Assembly: GCA_021397835.1 (NCBI GenBank)
Contig: JAJFZO010000240.1
Coordinates: 1-64,000, forward strand
From: Moringa oleifera
Lineage: Eukaryota; Streptophyta; Magnoliopsida; Brassicales; Moringaceae
DNA length: 64,000 nucleotides
Direction: 5' to 3'
Shown here: one piece after another, positions 45,056 to 57,465 of the stretch
Layout: each line of letters opens with the position of its first letter
How positions within the stretch are numbered: the stretch's first letter is position 1
Made by a program: the position numbers and the translations under genes
The notes under the pieces: model-generated
What the model saw: the letters and a program-made list of their open reading frames with translations, nothing else
Databases searched by the model: none
What the model was told of the DNA's origin: nothing

Positions 45056-48000
45056 ATTATCCTATGACTATTCTCGCTTCATTGCCCACGTTTTTCCCAC
45101 CGATGTGGCCTTGGCAGCAAGGGTGCCCAGGCTGGCCATGTGGCTCGCTCATTGCTAACGGTCGACGATCATGCCGTCGATCGCGCGGCGCAACGAGTCC
45201 GCCTAGGCAAGCCTGAGTGTCGAGATCCAACCCCTCGTCTGTCACCTCGAGGGCCTACGACGAAGCACTCCACAGACTCAAAATCCCCCCAACGATTTGG
45301 CCCTCACATAGCTTTCATCATCGTTAGCTTCGCCGCCCACACCATCGAGCTTGTCTAGCCACATTCCAGCTCATTATCACACGATTATTCTCGCTTAGTT
45401 GCCCACGTTTTTCCCAATAATGAGGCCTTGGAAGCAGGGGTGCCCAGGCTGGCTGTATGGCTCGCTCGTTGCTAACGGCTGACGATCGTGTTGTTGATCG
45501 CGCTGCGTAACGAGTCCGCCTAGGCAAGCCTGAGCGTCAAGATCCAACCCCACGTCTGCCGCCTCGAGGGCCTACTATGAAGCACTCCGCAGACTTGAAA
45601 TCCCCCCAACGATTTGGCCCTCACGTAGCTTGCATCATCGTTAGCTTCGCTGCCCACACCATAGAGCTTGTCTAGCCACATCCCAGCTAATTATCCCACG
45701 ATTATTCTCGCTTCGTTGCCCACGGTTTTCCTAATAATGAGGCCTTGGAAGCAGGGGTGCCCAGGCTGGCCGTGTGGCTCGCTCATTGCTAACGGCCGAC
45801 GATCGTGTCGTCGATTGCACTGCGCATAGAGTCCGCCAAGGCAAGCCTGAGCGTCGAGATCAAACCCCACGTCTGCAGCCTCGAGGGCCTACGATGAAGC
45901 ACTCTGCAGACTCGAAATCCTCCTAACTATTTGGCCCTCACGTAGCTTGCATCATCGTTAGCTTCGTCGCCTACACCGTCGAGCTTGTCCAGCCACATCC
46001 CAGCTCATTATCCCACGATTATTCTCGCTTCGTTGCCCATGTTTTTCCCACCGACAAAGCCTTGGCAGCAAGGGTGCCCAGGCTGGCCGTGTGGCTCCGT
46101 CATTGCTTACGGCCGATGATCGTGTCGTCGATCGCACTGCGCAACGAGTCCACCTAGGCAAGCTTGAGAGTAGAGATCCAATCCCACTTCTGCCGCCTTG
46201 AGGGCCTGTGACGAAGCACTTCGCATTCTCGAAATCCCCCTAACGATTTGGCCCTCACGTAGCATGCATCATCGTTAGCTTCGCCGCCCACACCATCGAG
46301 CTTGTCCAGCCACATCCCAGCTCATTATCCCATGATTATTCTCACTTCATTGCCCACGTTTTTCCCACCGATGAGGCCTTGGAAGCAGGGGTGCCCAGGC
46401 TGGCCGTGTGGCTCGCTCGTTGCTAACGGCTGAAGATCGTGTCGTCGGTCGCGCTGCGCAACGAGTTCACCTAGGAAAGCCTACGCGTCGAGATCCAACC
46501 CCACGTCTGCCCCCTCGAGGGCCGACGACGAAGCACTCCGCATGCTCGAGATCCCCTCAATGATTTTTCCCTCACCTCGCATGCATCATCGTTAGCTTCG
46601 TTGCCCACACCATCGAGCTTGTCTAGCCACATCTCAGCTCATTATCCCACGATTATTCTCGTTTCGTCGCCCACAGTTTTCCAACCAATGAGGCCTTGGC
46701 AGCAGGGGTGCCCAGGTTGGCCGTGTGGCTCACTCGTTGCTAACGGCCGACGATCATGTCGTCAATCGCGCTGCGCAACGAGTCCGCTTAGGCAAGCCTG
46801 AGCGTCGAGATCCAACCCCACATCTGCCGCCTCGAGGGCCTGCCACGAAGCACTCCGCATTCTCGAAATCCCCCCAATGATTTGGACCTCATGTAGCATT
46901 TATCATCGTTAGCTTCGCCGCCCACACCATCGAGCTTGTTTAGCCACATCCCAGCTCATTATCCCACGATTATTCTCGCTTCATTGCCCACGTTTTCTCC
47001 AACAATGATGCCTTGGATGCAGGGGTGCCCAGGCTGGCAGTGTGGCTCGCTTGTTGCTAACGGTCGACGATCGTCTCGTTGATCGCGCTGCACAATGAGT
47101 CCGCCTAGGCAAGCTTGAGCATCGAGGTCCATCCTCACGTCTGTCGCCTCGAGGGCCGACGACGAAGTACTCCGCAGGCTCGAAATCCCCCCAACGATTT
47201 GGCCCTCACGTAGCTTGCATCATCGTTAGCTTCGTCGCCCACAACATCGAGCTTGTCTAGCCACATTCCAGCTCATTATCCTACGATTATTCTCGCATCA
47301 TTGCCCACGTTTTTTCCACCGATGTGGCCTTGGCAGTAAGGGTGCCTAGGCTGGCCGTGTGGCTCGCTCATTGCTAACGGCCAACGATCGTGTCATCGAT
47401 TGCACTGCGCCACGAGTCCGCCGAGGCAAGCCTAAGCGTCGAGATCTAACCCCTCTTTTGTCGCCTCGAGGGCCTACGACGAAGCATTTCGCATGCTCGA
47501 AATTTCCCCAACGATTTGGCCGTCATGTAGCTTGCATCATAATTAGCTTCGCCACCGACGCCATCGAGCTTGTCTAGCCAACACCCAACTCATTATCCCA
47601 CGATTATTCTCGCTTCGTTGCCCACGTTTTTCCTACCGATGAGGCCTTGGCGGTAGGGGTGCCCAAGCGAGCCGTGTGGCTCGCTCGTTGCTAATAGCTG
47701 ACGATAGTGTCGTCGATCACGCTGCCCAACGAGTCCACCTAGGCAAGCATGAGCGTCGAGATCCAACCCCACGTCTGTCGCCTCGAGGGCCTGCGATGAA
47801 GCACTCCGCATGCTCGAAATCCGCCCAAGGATTTGGCCCTCACGTAGCTTGCATCATCATTAGCTTCATCGCCCACACCATCGAGCTTGTCTAGCCACAA
47901 CCCAGCTCATTATCCCACGATTATTCTCGCTTCGTTGCCCACGTTTTTCCTACCAATGAGGCCTTGGCAGCACGGGTGCCCAGGCTGGCCCTGCGGCTCC

Positions 48001-51000
48001 CTCGTTGCTGACGGCCGACGATCGAGTCTTCGATCGCGCTGCGCAACGAGTCCACCTAGGCAAGCCTGAGCGTCCAGATCCAACCCCACATCTACCGCCT
48101 CGAGGGCCTACGAAGAAGCACTCCGCATGCTCGAAATCTCCCCAACGATTTAGCTCTCGTGTAGCATGCATCATCGTTAGCTTCGCCGCCGACACCATCG
48201 AGCTTGTCTAGCCATATCCCAGCTCATTATCCCACCATTATTCTCGCATCGTTGCCCACATTTTTCCCTCCGATGAGGTCTTGGCAGTAGGGGTGCCGAA
48301 GCTGGCTATGTGGCTCGCTCATTGCTAACGCCCAACGAACGTGACATCGATCACGCTGCACAACGAGTCCGCCTAGGCAAGCCTGAGCGACCAGATCCAA
48401 CCCCACATCTACCACCTCAAGGGCCTACGAAGAAGCACTCCGCATGCTCAAAATCCACCCAACGATTTGGCCCTCGAGTAGCATGCATCATCGTTAGCTT
48501 CGTCGCCCACACCATCGAGCTTGTATAGCCATATCCCAGCTCATTATCCCACGATTATTCTCGCTTCGTTGCCTACGTTTTTCCCACCAATGAGGCCTTG
48601 GCAGTAGGGGTGCCCAGGCTGACCGTGTGGCTCGCTCGTTGGTAACGGCTGACGATCGTGTCATCGATCACGCTGCGCAACGAGTCCGCCTAGGCAAGCC
48701 TGAGCGTCGAGATCCAACCCCTCATCTGCCGCCTCAAGGGCCTACGAAAAAGCACTCCGCATGCTCGAAATCCCCCCAATGATTTTGCCCTCGAGTAGCA
48801 TGCATCATCGTTAGCTTCACCGCGCACACCATCGAGCTTGTCTGCCATATCCCAGCTCATTGTCCCACGATTATTCTCGCTTCGTTGCCCACATTTTTCC
48901 CACCAATGAGGCCTTGGCAGTAGGGGTACCCAGGCTGGCTGTGTGGCTCGCTCGTTGCAAATGGCTGACGACCGTGTCGTCGATCGCACTGCGCAACGAG
49001 TCCGCTTAGGGAAGCCTGAGCGTCGAGATCCAACCACACGTCTGTTGCCTAGAAGGCTTGCGGTGAAGCACTCCGCATGCTCGAAATCCCCCCAACAATT
49101 TGGACCTCACATAGCATGCATCATCGTTAGATTCGTCGCCCACAAAATCGAGCTTGTCTAGCCACATTCAAGCTCATTATCTTACGATTATTCTGGCTTC
49201 ATTGCCCACGTTTTTTCCACCGATGTGGCCTTGGCAGCAAGGGTGCCCAGGCTGGCCGTGTGGCTCGCTCATTGCTAACAACCAACGATAGTGTCATCGA
49301 TCGCGCTGCGCCACGAGTCCGCCTAGGCAAGGCTAAGCATCGAGATCTAACCCCACGTCTGCCACCTCAAGGGCCTATGACGAAGCACTCCGCATGCTCG
49401 AAATCCCCCCAATAATTTGGCCCTCACGTAGCTTGCATTATCATTAGCTTCTCCGCCCACACCATCGAGCTTGTCTAGCCACATCCCAGCTCATTGTCCC
49501 ACGATAATTCTCACTTTGTTACCCACATATTTCCCACCGATGAGGCCTTGGCAGCAGGGTGTCCAAGCTGGCCGTGTGGCTCGCTCGTTGCTAACGGTCG
49601 ACGATCGTGTCGTTGATCGCGCTGCATAACGAGTCCGCCTAGGCAAACCTGAGCGTCGAGATCCAACCCCACGTCTGCCGCCTCGAGGGCCTACGATGAA
49701 GCACTCCGCATGCTCGAAATCCCCCCAACGATTTGGCCCTCACATAGCATGCATCATCGTTAGCTTCGCCGCCCACACCATCGAGCTTGTCTAGCCACAT
49801 TCCAGCTCATTATCCTACGATTATTCTCGCTTCATTGCACATGTATTTCCCACCGATGTTGCCTTGGCAGCAAGGGTGCCCAGGCTGGCCGTGTGGCTCG
49901 CTCATTGCTAACGCCCAACGATAATGTCATCGATCGCGCCTCGCCACTAGTCCGCCTAGGCAAGTCTAAGCGTCGATGTCTATCCCCACGTCTGCCGCAT
50001 CAAGGGCCTACGACGAAGCACTCCGCATGCTCGAAATCCCCCCAACAATTTGGCCCTCACGTAGCTTGCATTATCATTAGCTTCGCCGCCCATACCATCG
50101 AGCTTGTCTAACCACATCCCAGCTCATTATCCCACGATTATTCTCGCTTTGTTACCCACATATTTGCCACCGATGAGGCCTTGGCAGCAGGGGTGCCCAA
50201 GCTGGCCTTGTGGCTCGCTCGTTGCTAACAGTCGATGATCATGTCGTTGATCGCGTTGCACAACGTGTCCGCCTAGGCAAGCCTGAGCGTCGAGATCCAA
50301 CCCCACGTCTGCCGCCTCGAGGGCCTACGACGAAGCACTCCGCATGCTCAAAATCCCCCCAACGATTTGGCCCTCACGTAGCTTGCGTTATCATTAGCTT
50401 CGCCGCCCACACCATCGAGCTTGTCTAGCCACATCTTAACTCATTATCCCACGATTATTCTTGCTTTGTTACCCACATATTTCTCGCCAATGAGGCCTTG
50501 GCAGTAGGGGTGCCCAAGATGGCCATGTGGCTCGCTCGTTGCTAACGGCTGACGATCATATCGTTGATCGCGTTGCACAACGAGTCCGCCTGGGCAAGCC
50601 TGAGCGTCGAGATCCAACCCCACGTCTACCGCCTCGTGGGCCTACGATGAAGCACTTCGCATGCTCGAAATCCCCCCAACGATTTGGCCCTCATGTAGCA
50701 AGCATCATCGTTAGCTTCGTCTCCCACACCATCGAGCTTGTCTACCCACATTCCAGCTCATTATCCTATGATTATTCTCGCTTCATTGCCCACGTTTTTC
50801 CCACCGATGTGGCCTTGGCAGCAAGGGTGCCCAGGCTGGCCGTTTGGCTCGCTCATTGCGCACGGCCAACGATCGTGTCATCGATCGCGCTGCGCCACGA
50901 GTCCGCCTAGGCAAGCCTAAGCGTCGAGATCTAACCCCACGTCTGCCACCTTGAGGGCCTACGACGAAGCACTTCGCATGCTCGAAATCCCCCCAATGAT

Positions 51001-54000
51001 TTGGCCCTTACATAACTTGCATTATCATTAGCTTCGCCGCCCACACCATCGAGCTTGTCTAGCCACATCCCAGCTCATTATCCCACGATTATTCTCGCTT
51101 TGTTACCCACATATTTCCCACCGATGAGGCCTTGGCAGCAGTGGTGCCCAAGCTGGCTGCGTGGCTCGCTCGTTGCTAACGGCCGACGATCATGTCGTTG
51201 ATCGCGTTGCACAATGAGTCCGCCAAGGCAAGCCTGAGTGTCGAGATCCAACCCCACGTCTGCCGCCTCGAGGGCCTACGATGAAGCACTCCGCATGCTC
51301 GAAGTCCCCCCAACGATTTGGCCCTCACGTAGCATGCACCATCGTTAGCTTCGCCGCCCACACCATCGAGCTTGTCTAGCCACATCCCAGCTCATTATTC
51401 CACGATTATTCTCGCTTCGTTGCCCACGTTTTTCCCACCGATGAGGCCTTGCCAGTAGGGGTGCCCAAGTTGGCCGTGTGGCTCGCTCGTTACTAACGGT
51501 CGACGATAGTGTCGTCGATCACGCTGCACAACGACTCCAACTATGCAAGCCTGAGTGTCGAGATCCAAGCCCACGTCTGCCGCCTAGAGGGCTTGCGATG
51601 AAGCACTCCACATGCTCGAAATCCCCCCAACAATTTGGCCCTCACGTAGCATGCATCCTCGTTAGCTTCGTTACCCACACCATCTAGCTTGTCTAGCCAC
51701 TTCCCAGCTAATTATCCCACCATTATTCTCGCTTCGTTCCTCACGTTTTTCCCTCCGATGTGGTCTTGGCAGTATGGGTGCCCAAGCTGGCTGTGTGGCT
51801 CGCTTATTGCTAATGCCTAACGATCGTGACATCGATCACGCTGCGCAACGAGTCTGCCTAGGCAAGCCTGAGTGTCGAGATCCAACCCCACGTCTGCCAC
51901 CTCATGGGCCTACGAAGAAGCACTCCGCATGCTTGAAATCCCCCCAACGATTTGGCCCTCGAGTAGCATGCATCATCCTTAGCTTCGCCGCCCACACCAT
52001 CGAGCTTGTCTAGCCACATTCCAGCTCATTGTCCCACGATTATTCTCGCTTCGTTGCCCACGTTTTTCCCACCAATAAGGCCTTGGCAGTAGGGGTGCCC
52101 AGGCTGGCCGTGTGGCTCGCTCGTTGCTAACGGCCGACGATCGTGTCGTCGATCGAACTGCGTAACGAGTCCGCCTAGGTAAGCCTGAGCGTCGAGATCC
52201 AACCACACGTCTGCCGCCTCGAAGGCTTGCGACGAAGCACTCCGCTTGCTCCAAATCCCCCCAACAATTTGGCCCTCACGTAGCATGAATCATCGTTAGC
52301 TTCGTCGCCCACACCATCGAGCTTGTCTAGCCACATTTCAGCTCATTATCCTATGATTATTCTCGCTTCATTGCCCACGTTTTTCCCACCGATGTGGCCT
52401 TGGCAGAAAGGGTGCCCAGGCTGGCCGTGTGGCTCGCTCATTGATAACGGGGAACGATCGTGTCATCAATAGCGCTGCGCCACGACTCCGCCTAGGCAAG
52501 GCTAAGCATTGAGATCTAACCCCACGTCTGCCGCCTCGAGGGCCTATGACGAAGCACTCCGCATGCTCGAAATCCCCCCAACGATTTGGCACTCACGCAG
52601 CTTGCATTATCATTGGCTTCGTCGACCACACCATCGAGCTTGTCTAGCCACATCCCAGCTCATTATCCCACGATTATTCTTGCTTTGTTACCCACATATT
52701 TCCCACCAATGAGGCCTTGGCAGCAGGGGTGGCCATGCTGGCCGTGTGGCTCCCTCAGTGCTAACGGCCGACGATCGTGTCGTCGATCGTGCTGCGCAAC
52801 AAGTCCGCCTAGGCAACCTTGAGCATCGAGATCCAACCCCACGTCTACCGCCTCGAGGGCCTGTGACGAAGCACTCCGCATTCTCGAAATCCTCCCAACG
52901 ATTTGGCCCTCACGTAGCATGCATCATCGTTAGCTTCGCTGGCCACACCATCGAGCTTGTCTAGCCACATTCCAACTCATTATCCCACGATTTTGCTCAC
53001 TTCGTTGCCCACGTTTTTCCCACCAATGAGGCTTTGGCAATAGGGGTGCCCAGGCTGGCCGTGTGGCTCGCTCCTTGCTAACGGCCGATGATTGTGTCGT
53101 TGATCACACTGCACAACGAGTCCGTCTAGGCAAGCCTGAGCGTCGAGATCCAACCCCACGTCTGCCGCCTTGAGGGCCTACGATGAAGCACTCCGCATGC
53201 TCAAAATCCCCCCAACGATTTGGCCCTCGCGTAGCATGCATCATAGTTTGCTTCACCGCCCACACCATCGAGCTTGTCTAGCCATATCCCAGCTCATTAT
53301 CCCATGATTATTCTCACTTTGTTGCCCACGTTTTTCCCACCGATGAGGCCTTGCTAGTAGGGGTGCCCAAGCTGGCCGTGTGGCTCGCTCGTTGCTAACG
53401 ATCGACGATAGTGTCATCGATCAGGCTGCACAACGACTCCAACTAGGCAAGCCTGAGCGTCGAGATCCAACCCCACGTCTGCCACCTGGAGGGCCTGCGA
53501 TGAAGCACTCCACATGCTCGAAATCCCCCCAAATATTTGGCCCTCACGTAGCATGCATCATCGTTAGCTTTGCCGCCCACACCATCGAGCTTGTCTAGCC
53601 ATATCCCAGCTCATTATCCCACGATTATTCTCGCTGCGTTGCCCACGTTTTTCCCACCAATGAGGCCTTGGCAGTTAGGGTGCCCAGGCTGGCCGTGTGG
53701 CTCGCTCGTTGCTAACAGTCGACGATCGTGTCGTCGATCGCGCTGCGCAACGAGTCCGCCTAGGCAAGCCTGAGCGTCGAGATCCAACCCCACGTCTGCT
53801 GCCCCAAGGGCCTGCGAATAAGCACTCCGTATGCTCGAAATCCCCCTAACGATTTGGCCCTCGAGTAGCATGCATCATCGTTAGCTTCGCCGCCCATACC
53901 ATCGAGCTTGTCTAGCCACATCCCAGCTCATTATCCCATGATTATTCTCTCTTCGTTACCCACGTTTTTCCCACCAATGAGGCCTTGGCAGTAGGGGTGC

Positions 54001-54469
54001 CCAGGCTGGCCGTGTGGCTCGCTTGTTGCTAACGGCTGACAATCGTGTCGTCGATCGCACTGCGCAACGAGTTCCCCTAAGTAAGCCTGAGCGTCGAGAT
54101 CGAACCACATCTCTGTCGCCTCGAAGGCCTGCGACGAAGCACTCCGCATGCTCCAAATCCCAAAACAATTTGGCCCTCACGTAGCATGCATCATCGTTAG
54201 CTTGGTCGCCCACACCATCGAGCTTGTCTAGCCACATTCCAGCTCATTATCCTATGATTATTCTCGCTTCATTGCCCACGTTTTTCCCACCAATGTGGCC
54301 TTGGCAGCAAGGGTGCCCAGGCTGGCCATTTGGCTCGCTCATTGCGAATGGCCAACGATCATGTCATCGATCGTGCTGCGCCACGAGTCCGCCTAGGCAA
54401 GCCTAAGCGTCGAGATCTAACCCCACGTCTGCCGCCTGGAGGTCCTACGACGAAGCACTCCGCATGCTC
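45056..54469. repeat. Block IX, first part: GATGTGGCC monomers and P-Q-R modules
   Basis: About thirty units of two main types. One type has CTTCATTGCCCACG, GATGTGGCCTTGGCAG and AAGGGTGCC, at 45102, 47321, 49222, 50806, 52391 and 54292 (a variant GATGTTGCC is near 49856). The other has GTTACCCACATATTT. A three-unit module lies at about 51080-52010: P with CACATATTT, Q with GACTCCAACTATGC (51533), R with CACTTCCCAGC and CCACCATTATTC. A copy of block VIII is embedded near 50100-50720. Distances between GATGTGGCC units are whole multiples of the monomer but irregular. Confidence 0.78.
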
Positions 54470-57465
54470 GAAATCCCCCAACGATTTGGCCCTCACGTAG
54501 CATGCATCATCGTTAGCTTTGCTGCCCACACAATTGAGCTTGTCTAGTGACATCCCAGCTCGTTATCCCACGATTATTCTCGCTTCGTTGTCCACGTTTT
54601 TCCCACCGATGAGGCCTTGGCAGCAGGGGTGCCTAGGCTAGCCGTGTGGCTCGCTCGTTGGTAACGGCTGACGATCATGTCGTCGATCGCGCTACGCAAG
54701 GAGTCCGCTTAGGCAACCCTGTGTGTCGAGATCCAACCCCACTTCTGCAGCCTCGAGGGCCTACGATGAAGCACTTCGTATGCTCGAAATCCCCCCAATA
54801 ATTTGGCCTTCACGTAGCATGCATCATCGTTTACTTTCGCCCCCCACACCATCGAGCTTGTTTAGCCACATCCCAGCTTATTATCCCACGATTACTCTCG
54901 CTTCGTTGCCCATATTTTTCTCATCGAAGAGGCCTTGGCAGCAGGGGTGCCCAGGCTGGCTGTGTGGCTCGCTCGTTGCTAACAGTCGACGATCATGTCG
55001 TCGATCGTGCTGCGCAACGAGTCCGCCTAGGCAAGCCTGAGCGTCGAGATCCAACCCAACGTCTGCTGCCTCGAGGGCCTACGACGAAGCACTCCACATG
55101 CTCGAAATCCCCCAAACGATTTGGCCCTCGAGTAGCATGCATCATCGTTAGCTTCGCCACCCACACCATCGAGCTTGTCTAGCAACATCCCAGCTCATTA
55201 TCCCATGATTATTCTCTGTTCGTTGCCCATGTTTTTCCCACCAATAAGGACTTGGCAGCAGGGGTGCCCAGGCTGGCTGTGTGGCTCGTTGCTAACAGTC
55301 GATGATCGTGTCATCGATCGTGCTGCGCAACGAGTCCGCCTAGGCAAACCTGAGCGTCGAGATCCAACCCAACGTCTGCTACCTCGAGGGCCTGCGATGA
55401 ACCACTCCGCATGCTCAAAATCTCCCCAGCAATTTGGCCCTCACATAGCATGCATCATGGTTTGCTTCGCTGCCCACAACATCGGGCTTCTCTAGCCACA
55501 TCCTAGTTCATTATCCTACGATTATTCTCGCTTCGTTGCCCACGTATATCCCACCGATGAGGCCTTGGAAGCAGGGGTGCCCAGGCTGGCCGTGTGGCTC
55601 GCTCGTTGCTAACGGCTGATGATAGTGTCATCGGTCGCGCTGCGCAACGAGTCCGCCTAGGCAAGCCTGAGTGTCGAGATCCAACGCCACGTCTGTCACC
55701 TCGAGGGCCTATGATGAAGCACTTCATATGCTCGAAATCCTCCCAATAATTTGGCCTTCACGTAGCATGCATCATCGTTTACTTTCACCCCCCACACCAT
55801 CGAGCTTGTCCAGCCACATCCCAACTCATTACCCCATGATTACTCTCGCTTCGTTGCCCACATTTTTCCCACCGATGAGGCCTTGGCAGCAGCGGTGCCC
55901 AGGCTGGCTGTGTGGCTCGCTTGTTGCTAATGGTCGACGATCCAGTCGTCGATCGTGTTGTGTAACGAGTCCGCCTAGGCAAGCCTGAGCGTCGAGATCC
56001 AACCCAACGTCTGCTGCCTCGAGGGCCTACGACGAAGCACTCCGCATGCTCGAAATCCCCCCAATAATTTGGCCCTCACGTAGCATGCATCATCGTTAGC
56101 TTCACCGCCCCCACCATCGAGCTTGTCTAGCCACATCCCAGCTCATTATCCCACGATTATTCTCGCTTCATTGCCCACGTTTTTTCCACCGATGAGGCCT
56201 TGGCAATAGGGGTGACCAGGCTGGCCGTGTGGCTCGCTCGTTGCTAACAGCCGACGATAGTGTCGTTGATCACGCTGCCCAACGAGTCCACCTAGGCAAG
56301 CTTGAGTGTCGAGATCCAACCCAATGTCTGCCGCCTCGAGGGCCTGCGATGAAGTACTCCGCATGCTCGAAATCCTCCCAACAATTTGGCCCTCACATAG
56401 CATGCATCATGGTTTGCTTCGCCGCCCACAACATCGGGCTTCTCTAGCCACATCCCAGCTCATCATCCTACGATTATTCTCGCTTCGTTGCCCATATTTT
56501 TCCCACCGATGAGGCCTTGGAAGCAGGGGTGCCCAGGCTGGTCATGTGGCTCACTCATTGCTAACGGCTGAAGATCGTGTCGTCGGTCGCGCTGCCCAAC
56601 GAGTCCGCCTAGGCAAGCATGAGCGTCGAGATCGAACCCCACGTCTGCCACCTCGAAGGCCTGCGATGAAGCACTCCGCACGCTCGAAGTCCCCCCAACA
56701 ATTTTGCCCTCACGTAGCATGTATCATGGTTTGCTTCGCTGCGCACAACACCGAGCTTGTCTAGCCACATCCCAGCTCATTATCCCACGATTACTCTCGC
56801 TTTGTTGCCCATGTTTTTTCCCACCGATGAGGCCTTGGCAGCAGGGGTGCCCAGGCTGGCCTTGTGGCTCGCTCGTTGCTAACGACCGACGATCGTGTTT
56901 GTGATCGCGCTGCGCAATGAGTCCGCCTAGGCAATCCTGAGCGTCGAGATCCAGCCCCACGTCTGCCGCCTCAAGGGCCTGCGAAGAAGCACCCCTCATG
57001 CTCGAAATCCCCTCAACGATTTGGCCCTCGCGTAGCATACATCATCGTTATCTTCGTCACCCACACCATCGAGCTTGGCTAGCCACATCCCTGCTCATTA
57101 TCCAATGATTATTCTCACTTCTTTGCCCACGTTTTTCCCACCGATGAGGCCACGGCAACAGGGGTGCCCAGGCTGGCCGTGTGGCTCGCTCGTTACTAAC
57201 GGGCGATGATCGTGTCTTCGATCGCGCTGCACAACGAGTCCGCCTAGGCAAGCCTGACCGTCGAGATCCAACCCCACGTCTACCGCCTTAAGGGGCTGCG
57301 AAGAAGCACTCCTCATACTCGAAATCCCCCCAACGATTTGGCCCTCGCGTAGCATGCATCATCGTTAGCTTCGTTGCCCACACCATCGAGCTTGTCTAGC
57401 CACATCCCAGCTCATTATCCCACGATTATTCTCGCTTCGTTGCCCACGTGTTCCCCCTTGATGAG
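54470..57465. repeat. Distant colinear copy of 4650-7640 (ten monomers)
   Basis: Ten successive monomers match those at 4650-7640 in the same order at an offset of about 49825 bp. Examples: CGTTGGTAACGGCTGACG (54655 and 4831), CCTGTGTGTCGAG (54718 and 4891), GAGGACTTGGCAG in related form (55246 and 5418), CCACGTATATCCC (55542 and 5719), CGATCCAGTCG (55938 and 6115), CATGTATCATGGTTTGC (56719 and 6893) and CATCCCTGCTCATTATCC (57087 and 7263). It has more differences than the 10.2-kb copy. It is flanked on both sides by GATGTGGCC-type units that are foreign to the left part of the window. Confidence 0.87.
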
